Assembly (NCBI GenBank): GCA_045546255.1
Contig: JAZQCK010000046.1
Span: forward strand, 1 to 32,403
Length of the DNA stretch: 32,403 nt
Reading direction: 5' to 3'
Source of the DNA: RGIG5612 sp045546255
GTDB lineage: Bacteria > Bacillota > Clostridia > Lachnospirales > Lachnospiraceae
Part shown: piece after piece, positions 7,254 through 15,093 of the stretch
Layout: each line of letters opens with the position of its first letter
Numbering within the stretch: position 1 is the first letter of the stretch
Made by a program: the position numbers and the translations under genes
The notes under the pieces: model-generated
Database searches by the model: none
Told to the model about the DNA's origin: nothing
The model's input: the letters and a program-made list of their open reading frames with translations, nothing else

Positions 7254-8996
7254 ATGGAAAATACAAAGGTAAAGGCACCCTGGAGAGAACACATCGGGGA
7301 ACTTCCGTTTCATCTGGATTATTTTGATGGAACCTTGTACGAGGCAGTGAAAAAGACGGTGCAGGAGTATCCGGATTATGTCGCACTGACCTTTATGGGA
7401 AAGAACATTACGTACCGCAGGATGCTGCATGAGATCCAGCGCTGCGCAAGATCTTTTAAGATGTGCGGCGTGCGCAAAGGAGACCGTGTCACGATCGCGA
7501 TGCCGAACTGCCCGCAGGCAATTTATGCGTTTTATGCATTAAGCTGCATCGGAGCAATCGCCAACATGGTGCATCCGCTTTCTGCAGAGAAAGAGCTGGA
7601 GTTTTATCTGAACAATTCCGGCAGCCGCATCGCTGTTACGCTTGACCAGTTCTATGGCAAGTTTGCGGCCATCTTAGATCATACCCAGGTCGAAAACCTG
7701 ATCATCGCAAGCATCGCAGATGAACTTCCGATCCACATCCGCGCCGGCTATATGCTGACGGAAGGAAGAAAGATTCCTCGTATCCCGAAGGATGCACCAA
7801 TCCTTTGGTGGAATGAGTTCCTTTCGCTCGGAAGACGCTGTGTCTGGAGATATGAGACCCATACAGATGCAAATGATACAGCCGTGATCCTTTATTCCGG
7901 TGGAACGACCGGAACAACGAAGGGCATCGAGCTGACCAATATGAACTTTAACGCATCCGGAAAAGAGATCGTCGGTGTTAACCAGATGTTCCGTCCGGGC
8001 GATAAGATGTTGGCTGCAATGCCGATCTTCCACGGATTCGGCCTCAGCGTCTGCATCCACTCTATGATGATCCATGGAGGCCGAAGCATTCTTGTGCCAC
8101 GTTTTACGGCAGCAAGTTATGCGAAGCTGATCGTCAAATACCGCTGCAATTTCATTGCCGGCGTTCCAACGCTTTATGAAGCGCTGACACGTCTTCCGGA
8201 AATGAAGAATGCAGATCTTTCCTGCCTCAAAGGCGTTTTCTCCGGCGGCGACACTTTATCTGTTGCGCTTAAGAGAAAGTTTGATGAGTTCTTAGCAGAC
8301 CACGATGCAGCAATCCAGGTCCGTGAGGGCTATGGCGCAACGGAAACTGTCGGCGCTTGCTGCCTGACACCGCCTGCCATGTATAAAGAGGGAAGCATTG
8401 GAATTCCGTTCCCGGATACCTACTTCAAGATCGTAAATCCGGAAACCGAAGAAGAGCAGCCGTACGGCGAAGAAGGTGAGATCCTGATCGCCGGCCCGAC
8501 TGTCATGAAAGGCTACTTCAATGATCCGGTCGAGACCGACAAGGCCCTGAAATATCATGGGGATGGCATGCGCTGGCTCTACACCGGAGACCTTGGAATC
8601 ATGGACGAGGAAGGCTTCGTTTATTTCCGCGGCCGTTCCAAGAGAATGATCGTAAGCTCCGGTTACAACATTTATCCGGCTCAGATGGAGAATGTTTTAG
8701 ACCAGAACAAGATGATCCGTCAGAGCTGCGTGATCGGTGTGCCGGATGATTACCGTATGCACAAGGTCAAAGCCTTTGTGGTTCTTGAGGAAGGCTATGA
8801 GGCAAACGAGGAGACCTGGCTTAAGCTCATGGCATACTGTAAAAAGAACTTTGCAAAGTATGCGATGCCGTATGATATTGAGTTCCGTTCAGAACTTCCG
8901 AAGACTTTGATCGGAAAGGTTGCATACCGCGTTCTCGAAGAGGAAGAAAAAGAAAAAGCATACCGGGCTGTGGAAAGAGACCCGGACGAAGAATAA
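7254..8996 (+). CDS. AMP-dependent acyl-CoA ligase, copy 2
   Basis: A 580-residue paralogue of copy 1, collinear along its whole length. It has the same phosphate loop YSGGTTGTTKG, GYGATE where copy 1 has GYGTTE, YTGD, RSKRMIVSSGYN, and the catalytic Lys at the same index (K555). Long stretches are identical (for example PNCPQAIYAFYAL), which points to tandem duplication. It lacks the long acidic tail of copy 1 and ends about 20 residues after the last conserved motif. The duplicated pair may activate two related acids or form a hetero-oligomer; neither can be told from sequence. The region just before the ATG is a hairpin with no convincing ribosome site. Confidence 0.9.
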   Translation: MENTKVKAPWREHIGELPFHLDYFDGTLYEAVKKTVQEYPDYVALTFMGKNITYRRMLHEIQRCARSFKMCGVRKGDRVTIAMPNCPQAIYAFYALSCIGAIANMVHPLSAEKELEFYLNNSGSRIAVTLDQFYGKFAAILDHTQVENLIIASIADELPIHIRAGYMLTEGRKIPRIPKDAPILWWNEFLSLGRRCVWRYETHTDANDTAVILYSGGTTGTTKGIELTNMNFNASGKEIVGVNQMFRPGDKMLAAMPIFHGFGLSVCIHSMMIHGGRSILVPRFTAASYAKLIVKYRCNFIAGVPTLYEALTRLPEMKNADLSCLKGVFSGGDTLSVALKRKFDEFLADHDAAIQVREGYGATETVGACCLTPPAMYKEGSIGIPFPDTYFKIVNPETEEEQPYGEEGEILIAGPTVMKGYFNDPVETDKALKYHGDGMRWLYTGDLGIMDEEGFVYFRGRSKRMIVSSGYNIYPAQMENVLDQNKMIRQSCVIGVPDDYRMHKVKAFVVLEEGYEANEETWLKLMAYCKKNFAKYAMPYDIEFRSELPKTLIGKVAYRVLEEEEKEKAYRAVERDPDEE

Positions 8997-9068
8997 AAAG
9001 CTTGTTAAATGAAGGCTGAGACAATTGGCCGAAGACTACCTTGAAAGAAAAAGGGGGACATGAAACAG

Positions 9069-9947
9069 ATGGCAAAGAAAAAGGAACGCCGTAAATTTGG
9101 GGACAGAAGAGACGGCAAACTGATCCGCGAGCTGGATCCGATGCATGTCATCACACCGATTCTTTATCCGAACCGCTGTGATAACGAAGCGTATATTTCA
9201 GAGCGCATCGACCTTGCTCCGATCAGAGCATATCTGGAAAAGATCAACAAGGACGAGGAAGTTTTTCCGTACACCGTTTTCCACATCATCGTGACAGCTG
9301 TAATCAAAGTTTTAACACTGCGTCCGAAGATGAATCGCTTTGTTGCAAACAAACTGATGTATCAGAGAAACGAAGTTACCACGTCTTTTGTTGTTAAGAA
9401 ACTGTTCTCAGATGATGGAGCAGAGGCGCTTGCGATCATTCATGCAGAAGATGAAGATACGAGAGCTACGATCCATGAAAAACTGTACAAGCAGATTAGT
9501 GTCAGCCGCAGCGATCAAATCGACAGATCTTCTGAAAGTATGGATATTGTAAGTCGCATGCCAAGACGTCTTACAAGAGCATTCTGCGAATTTGTCTGCT
9601 TCCTGGACAAAATCGGAAAAGTTCCGAGAGTCCTGATCGATACGGATCCGTATTATACATCCTGCGTATTATCTAATCTTGGCTCGATCAAGTTAAAGAG
9701 CGGATATCATCACCTTACCAACTGGGGAACTTGTTCATTGTTTGTTCTGCTTGGAGAGATCAAGAATACGGTTTCTCTGGATGAGAACAATCAGACAGTG
9801 ATCAAAGAGACAATCGACCTCGGACTGACGGTCGATGAAAGACTTGCAGATGGATATTACTATTCCAAGTCTGTTCGTCTCCTGAAAAAACTTCTTGCAA
9901 ATCCGGAACTCTTAGAGCTTCCGATGAATGAACCAGTTGAGTATTAA
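9069..9947 (+). CDS. CAT/E2-fold acyltransferase-like protein lacking the catalytic His
   Basis: A protein of 292 residues (295 if the ATG at 9060 is used) resembling the catalytic domain of 2-oxoacid dehydrogenase E2 and chloramphenicol acetyltransferase. No lipoyl or E1/E3-binding domain precedes it. The C-terminal block VDERLADGYYYSKSVRLLKK aligns with the E2 active-site block (DHRxxDGa...FL). The catalytic His is replaced by Glu (E257 from the 9069 start), while Arg, Asp and Gly are kept. It may be a non-catalytic acyl-CoA binder, or use Glu as base. The ATG at 9069 was preferred because AGGGGG lies about 11 nt upstream, against 2 nt for 9060. It sits 72 nt after ligase 2 and touches the SGNH gene through TAATG, so coupling is likely. 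The N-terminus is very basic. Confidence 0.75.
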   Translation: MAKKKERRKFGDRRDGKLIRELDPMHVITPILYPNRCDNEAYISERIDLAPIRAYLEKINKDEEVFPYTVFHIIVTAVIKVLTLRPKMNRFVANKLMYQRNEVTTSFVVKKLFSDDGAEALAIIHAEDEDTRATIHEKLYKQISVSRSDQIDRSSESMDIVSRMPRRLTRAFCEFVCFLDKIGKVPRVLIDTDPYYTSCVLSNLGSIKLKSGYHHLTNWGTCSLFVLLGEIKNTVSLDENNQTVIKETIDLGLTVDERLADGYYYSKSVRLLKKLLANPELLELPMNEPVEY

Positions 9948-10780
9948 TGAATGACTTCCTGCATAAAAACACCCGAATCATTATAGTGGCTGCCGCTGCG
10001 ATCGTCTTCGTGATTGCGGCAGTCATTCTTGTTGCTACAACAGAACGGGTGGAAGCTGCAGCAAGCGTGAAAATGGATGCGCAGACGCCGGGCTATAATG
10101 GCATGACTTACATCCGAGGCCAGGAAGAAATTCCGGTGGCCCCGATCGAAGAGGAGATTCTCTCCGAAGAAGACAGCATCATAAAGCAGGCGAAGATGCA
10201 GGAACTCTTAGCAGACCCTTCCAAGATTTTTGAGACGATCAAAAACACGAACACCGTCTTGATCGGGGAGTCGCGGACGTCCGGCTTCAACGCTTATGGC
10301 TATCTGGACGAAAATCATTTCTTAGGCGGCATCGGATGGAGCATTCAGGAAATCCCTTCTCTTTATGAGAAGATCGATGCGCTTCAGCCGAGAAATGTTA
10401 TTTTTTCGTTCGGCATCAATGAGCTTGGAAGATATCTGGATTCACCGGTTTATTATTCTTCGCCGGATATTTTCGTGGGCGATCTGGAGAACTACATCGA
10501 GGACATCAAGAAAATGGATCCGGATGCTCATATTTTTATTAACTGCATTGTTCCATGCACGGAGGAAGTATATCAGGAATATCCGGGATTTGGCGTGATC
10601 CCTGCATGGAATGAGTACATAAAAGACTATTGTAAAGAAAAGGGATATGGGTTTATCGATATCTCGGATCTGTGTGCGGAGCATGTGGATATGTACAGAG
10701 AAGACGGAACCCATTTGATCAGTGAATTCTATCCTTACTGGGGAGCACGGATCGTCCAAGAGGTTCTTTCGAATGAGTGA
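9947..10780 (+). CDS. Membrane-anchored SGNH-fold hydrolase/transferase, copy 1
   Basis: 277 residues with an N-terminal hydrophobic segment (about 11-30) that should act as an uncleaved anchor, then an acidic linker and an extracytoplasmic SGNH domain from about residue 100. Catalytic candidates are Ser109 in IGES (block I usually reads GDS), Asn158 in GINE (block III), and Asp253/His256 in DGTH (block V). All three catalytic-type residues are present, so it should be active. It could deacylate or transfer acyl groups on a surface glycan. Its start overlaps the upstream stop by one base (TAATG) and its end overlaps the next SGNH gene by 8 nt. Confidence 0.8.
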   Translation: MNDFLHKNTRIIIVAAAAIVFVIAAVILVATTERVEAAASVKMDAQTPGYNGMTYIRGQEEIPVAPIEEEILSEEDSIIKQAKMQELLADPSKIFETIKNTNTVLIGESRTSGFNAYGYLDENHFLGGIGWSIQEIPSLYEKIDALQPRNVIFSFGINELGRYLDSPVYYSSPDIFVGDLENYIEDIKKMDPDAHIFINCIVPCTEEVYQEYPGFGVIPAWNEYIKDYCKEKGYGFIDISDLCAEHVDMYREDGTHLISEFYPYWGARIVQEVLSNE

Positions 10781-11597
10781 GAAACGTCGTTCATCAATTA
10801 AGCTCATCATAGCGGGAATCGTTGCCCTTCTTATCGTTGTGGCAGCGGTCGTTCTTGTTGTGAATTACGATAGTTTCTTTGCGCAGACGGAAGAAGAGCC
10901 CAGTGCGGAAGAAGAGCAGGCGCTCGCATATATCACGAAGATGGAGTCCGTTCAGACGACCCCAATCGAAGACCGCATCTTTGAAGAGGACAACCGAAAA
11001 AGCGTGGAAGAACTCCTTGCCGAGTTTGAAAACGATCCTTCCCTGATCTGGAAAACGCTGAAAGATTATGACACCTTGATCATGGGAGATTCCCGTGCGC
11101 AGTGCTTTCTGATCTATGATTTTATGGACGAGCAGCACTGCCTTGTTATGCACAGCACAACGATCTATACGATCCGTGAGCTGCTGGGTGATGTGGAAGA
11201 AAGAAAGCCGCATGTGATCGTGATCTCTTACGGCATCAACGATGTCGGTCTGTATCATGATTACGGTGTGGAAAAATATATGGAAGATTTCGCCGGCTTG
11301 ATCCAGGATCTTCGGAATGTGGATCCGGGCGTTAAGATCTATGTCAATTCGATCATCCCAAGTCTGGAGTCGGAATACGACCGTGCTCCGAACTGGATGG
11401 CGATCCCGGCATGGAACGAATATATCAAGAATTATTGCGAAGAACATGAGATCGGCTACATTGATATTACGGAATTGGCCAATCAGCACCGTGATCTTTA
11501 TATTGATGACGGTGTGCATCTGGTCGAGGAGTTTTATCCGTACTGGGGTGCGGCGCTTGCAGCACAGATCGCAAGCGACATGTCGGTCCAGAGATAA
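10773..11597 (+). CDS. Membrane-anchored SGNH-fold hydrolase/transferase, copy 2
   Basis: A 274-residue paralogue of copy 1. Basic N-terminus (MSEKRRSSIK), transmembrane anchor about 11-30, acidic linker, then the SGNH domain with Ser107 in the usual GDS, Asn156 in GIND and Asp246/His249 in DGVH. The pattern PAWNEYIKxYCxE before block V and FYPYWGA after it are shared with copy 1, which supports tandem duplication. The start at 10773 lies in ATGAGTGA, overlapping the upstream stop by 8 nt; an upstream in-frame ATG at 10722 was rejected because it extends deep into copy 1 and spoils the signal anchor. It probably acts outside the membrane together with the MBOAT and DHHW proteins. Confidence 0.82.
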   Translation: MSEKRRSSIKLIIAGIVALLIVVAAVVLVVNYDSFFAQTEEEPSAEEEQALAYITKMESVQTTPIEDRIFEEDNRKSVEELLAEFENDPSLIWKTLKDYDTLIMGDSRAQCFLIYDFMDEQHCLVMHSTTIYTIRELLGDVEERKPHVIVISYGINDVGLYHDYGVEKYMEDFAGLIQDLRNVDPGVKIYVNSIIPSLESEYDRAPNWMAIPAWNEYIKNYCEEHEIGYIDITELANQHRDLYIDDGVHLVEEFYPYWGAALAAQIASDMSVQR

Positions 11598-11615
11598 GAT
11601 ATTGTTGAGTAAGTA

Positions 11616-12524
11616 ATGGAAAACAAGAACATCCTTACAACTGAAGAAAACTTGGTAGAAGCGACAGCGGCCTTAAAGGCGGCAACGGCAGAACTTGCGT
11701 CAGCGACAGAGAAGCTTGCAACAGCGGCTTTGGGATCTGCAGCGCCGGCGGAGCAAAGCGAAGCCTTGGCGAAGACTGTTGTGGAGACTGAGAAGAAGGC
11801 TGAGGCAGAAAAAACTGAGGTGGTTTCAGAGGAAGCAGAAGCAGAGATTGTTTCGGCGGAAGTAGAGAAAGTGGAGACCGTTTCGGACGAAGCAGAAGCA
11901 GAGCAAGAAGTTTCTGAAGAAGCAACTGAAGAGAAAACCTCTGAGGAATCATCTGTTGAGGCAACTGAATCCATAGCAGAGGACACCGCGCAAGAAACTG
12001 CAATTGCTGAAGTTGCTGCGCCCGAATCCAAAAAGACCGGCAAAGCGTCCAATTTCTTTTTCACTTTGATTCGTGTTGTTTTGGTGGCGGCACTGATCGC
12101 CGCGATCGTGATCTTCGTATTCTTAAGAAACCGGGAAAGCAGAGTTCCGGCTTCCGAAGTGTTTAAGGCTGTCACAGCTCAAGTTCAGACAGAAAAAATG
12201 GAACAGACGACAGACCGCTATTTCAAAAAATACTATGGTTTGAATGCGGCGGACTTCGATGATGTTTTATATTACGCACCGGTCTCCAACATGGATGCGG
12301 AAGAGCTCCTGATCGTGAAACTGAAAAGCACAGATCAGGCGGAGGCGCTGACCGAGGCAATTCTTAAAAGGCAGGCGGATAAGGAGCAGAGTTTTGAAGG
12401 CTATGCACCGGAACAGTATGCGCTTGCGCAGGAGTACATCTTAGATGTACAGGGTAACTATGTATTGTTTGTAATTGATCCGGAGGCGGAAAAGATCGAC
12501 TCCGCGTTTGCGGGGGCTTTGTAA
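11616..12524 (+). CDS. DUF4358 protein with long acidic Ala/Glu-rich N-terminal region
   Basis: 302 residues in three parts. Residues 1-140 are a low-complexity Ala/Glu/Ser/Thr/Val-rich stretch, likely helical or disordered and strongly acidic. Residues 149-171 are one transmembrane segment after a KKTGK cluster. Residues 176-300 match DUF4358 (FKAVTAQVQ..., DDVLYYAPV, LLIVKL, EGYAPEQYAL, GNYVLFVI). The positive-inside rule puts the acidic region in the cytosol and DUF4358 outside. DUF4358 has no known function, though I recall it next to MBOAT genes in Clostridia. A long acidic cytosolic tail could contact the very basic CAT-like protein; that is speculation. It sits 18 nt after SGNH copy 2 and 1 nt before the MBOAT gene. 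The ribosome site is weak. Confidence 0.75.
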   Translation: MENKNILTTEENLVEATAALKAATAELASATEKLATAALGSAAPAEQSEALAKTVVETEKKAEAEKTEVVSEEAEAEIVSAEVEKVETVSDEAEAEQEVSEEATEEKTSEESSVEATESIAEDTAQETAIAEVAAPESKKTGKASNFFFTLIRVVLVAALIAAIVIFVFLRNRESRVPASEVFKAVTAQVQTEKMEQTTDRYFKKYYGLNAADFDDVLYYAPVSNMDAEELLIVKLKSTDQAEALTEAILKRQADKEQSFEGYAPEQYALAQEYILDVQGNYVLFVIDPEAEKIDSAFAGAL

Positions 12525-12525
12525 T

Positions 12526-13938
12526 ATGATATTCAGCAGCTTGTTTTTCATTTGCATATTCCTTCCGGTCACGCTGATCCTCTATTATGTGGTTCCGCGT
12601 AAGGCGAAGAATCTGGTCCTGCTCATCATGAGCCTTGTTTTCTATGCATGGGGTGAGCCGGTCTATGTGCTGCTGATGATGTTCAGCATTGTTTATAATT
12701 ATTTTGCCGCACGGAGCATCGCCTATTACAGGGAAAATAATCGCCGCGTTGCAAAGACGGTTACTTTTGTTCTTTGCCTGGTGATCGATCTTGGGCTCTT
12801 ATGCTTCTTTAAGTATTATGGGTTTGCAATCGAGAATATCAACGGACTGTTCCATCTTTCCATCCCGATCCATTCGCTTGCGCTTCCGATCGGTATTTCC
12901 TTCTATACCTTCCAGACGCTTTCCTATGTCATCGACGTTTATCGTGGAAATGTGAAAGTGCAGAAGAATATCATTAACTTCGGAGCCTATATCACCATGT
13001 TCCCGCAGCTGATCGCAGGTCCGATCGTGCGCTACGCGGATATTGAGGTGCAGCTGACGGAGAGGCAGTTCTCCCTGGATAAATTCGCAGAAGGCGTGGT
13101 GTGGTTTATCATAGGCCTCGGAAAGAAAGTCCTTTTGGCGAACAACATCGGAATGCTCTACGATGCCGTATTTGCGGCAGCAGCTCCGGATAGAGCCGTC
13201 CTTACGACCTGGCTCGGAGTGATAGCCTTCACCTTCCAGATCTATTTCGACTTTTCCGGTTATTCCGATATGGCAATCGGCCTTGGAAAGATGCTGGGCT
13301 TTGAGTTCGTACAGAACTTTAACTATCCATACATTTCAAAGAGCGCGACAGAGTTCTGGCGCAGATGGCATATCTCCCTTGGAACCTGGTTTCGCGAGTA
13401 CGTTTATATTCCGCTGGGCGGAAACCGTGTCAAGGCGTGGAAGCATATCCGCAACATCCTGATCGTCTGGATCCTGACTGGTTTCTGGCATGGAGCTGCA
13501 TGGAACTTTGTGCTTTGGGGTATTTACTATGGACTCTTATTGATCCTGGAAAAATATGTATATGGAAAAGCGCTGGAAAAAGCCGGACCGGTCGTCGGTC
13601 ATATCTATACGATCATCGTATTTGTGCTGGGCTGGCTGATCTTTGCTTCTCCTACGGTACCAGACCTTGCGGCAAACTTCTGCTCCATGTTCGGAATCTT
13701 AGGAACGCCGTTTGTGGATGCAACAACGCTTTACTTCCTGCGGACGAACGCAGTGCTGCTGGTTGTCTGCATTTTATGCTCGACCCCGTTGGTCATGAAT
13801 TTGTTTACCAAAGTCGCAGGACGCAAAGGCGCCGGATTTAAGATCATCGGAACGGTCTGCTACGCAGCTGTTTTGCTCCTTTCCATCGCCTACCTGGTGA
13901 ACGCGACTTATAACCCGTTTTTATACTTCCGGTTCTAG
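12526..13938 (+). CDS. MBOAT-family membrane O-acyltransferase (AlgI/DltB-like)
   Basis: A 470-residue polytopic membrane protein that should move an acyl group from a cytosolic donor to an acceptor across the membrane. MBOAT signatures include FPQLIAGPIVRY (159-170), FDFSGYSDMAIGLG (241-254), EFWRRWHISLGTWFREYVYI (277-296) and TGFWHGAAWNF (318-328). The two conserved histidines are His282 and His322, the latter the usual catalytic residue. Length fits AlgI (about 480-520). The start at 12526 was chosen because it opens directly into the first membrane helix; the frame is open further upstream but would add a basic tail overlapping DUF4358. It is followed after 3 nt by the DHHW gene, the standard pairing for surface polymer acylation. 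Confidence 0.92.
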   Translation: MIFSSLFFICIFLPVTLILYYVVPRKAKNLVLLIMSLVFYAWGEPVYVLLMMFSIVYNYFAARSIAYYRENNRRVAKTVTFVLCLVIDLGLLCFFKYYGFAIENINGLFHLSIPIHSLALPIGISFYTFQTLSYVIDVYRGNVKVQKNIINFGAYITMFPQLIAGPIVRYADIEVQLTERQFSLDKFAEGVVWFIIGLGKKVLLANNIGMLYDAVFAAAAPDRAVLTTWLGVIAFTFQIYFDFSGYSDMAIGLGKMLGFEFVQNFNYPYISKSATEFWRRWHISLGTWFREYVYIPLGGNRVKAWKHIRNILIVWILTGFWHGAAWNFVLWGIYYGLLLILEKYVYGKALEKAGPVVGHIYTIIVFVLGWLIFASPTVPDLAANFCSMFGILGTPFVDATTLYFLRTNAVLLVVCILCSTPLVMNLFTKVAGRKGAGFKIIGTVCYAAVLLLSIAYLVNATYNPFLYFRF

Positions 13939-13941
13939 AGA

Positions 13942-15084
13942 ATGATTGAGAAACAAAAAGGTCTTTTTAAATATGTGTTCCTGGTCTTTGTGGTAGTGAT
14001 CCTGATCGCGGATCTCTGCCTGATCTTCCTGCACGGAAAAGAGTTTTCGGAAAACGAAAACCGTATGCTTCAGCAGTTTCCGAAAGTAACGGGACAGTCT
14101 GCGATCTCCGGCCGATTGATGACGCAGGCAGAAGACTTTGTGGAAGACCAGTTCTTCCTGCGGGATAAATGGATTTCCTTTAAGCTGGATGTGGACAAGC
14201 TGACCGGAAAGAAAGAGTCCAACGATGTGATCCTTGGAAAGAATGGATATTTGATTGAAAAGGCAGTCGCTCCGAACTTTACGGATATGGACCACAACCT
14301 TGCTGCGATCAAGGGCTTTGCTGTAAAACACCCGGAGATTCCGATGGTCATGACTGTCGTTCCGAATGCGGTTTCTGTCTGCAGTGATCTGCTTCCTTCC
14401 GGTGCACCGACCAGGGATCAGATGCAAGATATCGCTTATATTAAGAATGCAGTATCCGGAAGTCTGAATTTTGTGGATGTCACAGACACACTGAAAGCAC
14501 ATAAAGACGAAGAAATCTATTATAAGAGCGATCACCACTGGACCAGCTTTGGTGCGAAGTATGCATTCGAAACACTTGCTGCTCCAATGGGAATCGAAGA
14601 GCCAATCCCGAACTACGATTTCATGAAAGTCACGGAAGACTTCTCCGGCACGATGGCATCGAACAGCGGAGCTTTTGGCGTAAAAGATGATATCTATATC
14701 TTCGTTCCAAAGACAGAAGAAGGTTTTGAGTATGTTGTTGAGTACGGAGATATCCAGACAAAGAGCGCAACGATCTATCACAGCGCAGCGCTGTTTAGTA
14801 AGAATAAATACGAAGTGTTCATGGGAGGCAACTACTCCTACGTCAGCATCAAGACGACTGCAAAGACGGATCAGAATCTGCTTTTGTTCAAGGACTCCTA
14901 TGCGAATGCATTTGTGCAGTTCCTACTTCCGTACTATCGCAACATCGTGATCATCGATCCGCGCTACTATAGCGACGACTGCGAAAAGCTATTGTCCGAG
15001 CGCGACATCACCGATGTACTATTCCTTTATAACATGAACACCTTTGCCCTAGACAATTCCCTCGCCGGAGTTTTGGAAGAGTAG
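13942..15084 (+). CDS. DHHW family protein (AlgJ/AlgX-like surface acyltransferase partner)
   Basis: 380 residues: a transmembrane anchor (about 9-30), then ENRMLQQFP, the usual entry of AlgX/AlgJ-type SGNH domains. The name-giving DHHW motif is at 197-200 (SDHHWTSFGAKYA) and supplies Asp/His. The candidate nucleophile Ser319 lies in LLFKDSYANAF, equivalent to the Ser block near the C-terminus of AlgJ/AlgX. The ATG is 3 nt after the MBOAT stop. Together they should form the membrane and outer steps of O-acylation of a glycan or teichoic acid. It is the last gene of the run; proA converges from the other strand with only 9 nt between and no terminator visible. Confidence 0.88.
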   Translation: MIEKQKGLFKYVFLVFVVVILIADLCLIFLHGKEFSENENRMLQQFPKVTGQSAISGRLMTQAEDFVEDQFFLRDKWISFKLDVDKLTGKKESNDVILGKNGYLIEKAVAPNFTDMDHNLAAIKGFAVKHPEIPMVMTVVPNAVSVCSDLLPSGAPTRDQMQDIAYIKNAVSGSLNFVDVTDTLKAHKDEEIYYKSDHHWTSFGAKYAFETLAAPMGIEEPIPNYDFMKVTEDFSGTMASNSGAFGVKDDIYIFVPKTEEGFEYVVEYGDIQTKSATIYHSAALFSKNKYEVFMGGNYSYVSIKTTAKTDQNLLLFKDSYANAFVQFLLPYYRNIVIIDPRYYSDDCEKLLSERDITDVLFLYNMNTFALDNSLAGVLEE

Positions 15085-15093
15085 CCGAAGTCA

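Noticed and set aside
11534..12175. Long open frames on the minus strand opposite the DUF4358 gene
   Set aside because: They are Ser/Thr/Ala- or Leu/Pro-rich products of the repetitive GAA/GCA codons on the plus strand, with no ribosome site and no recognisable domain.
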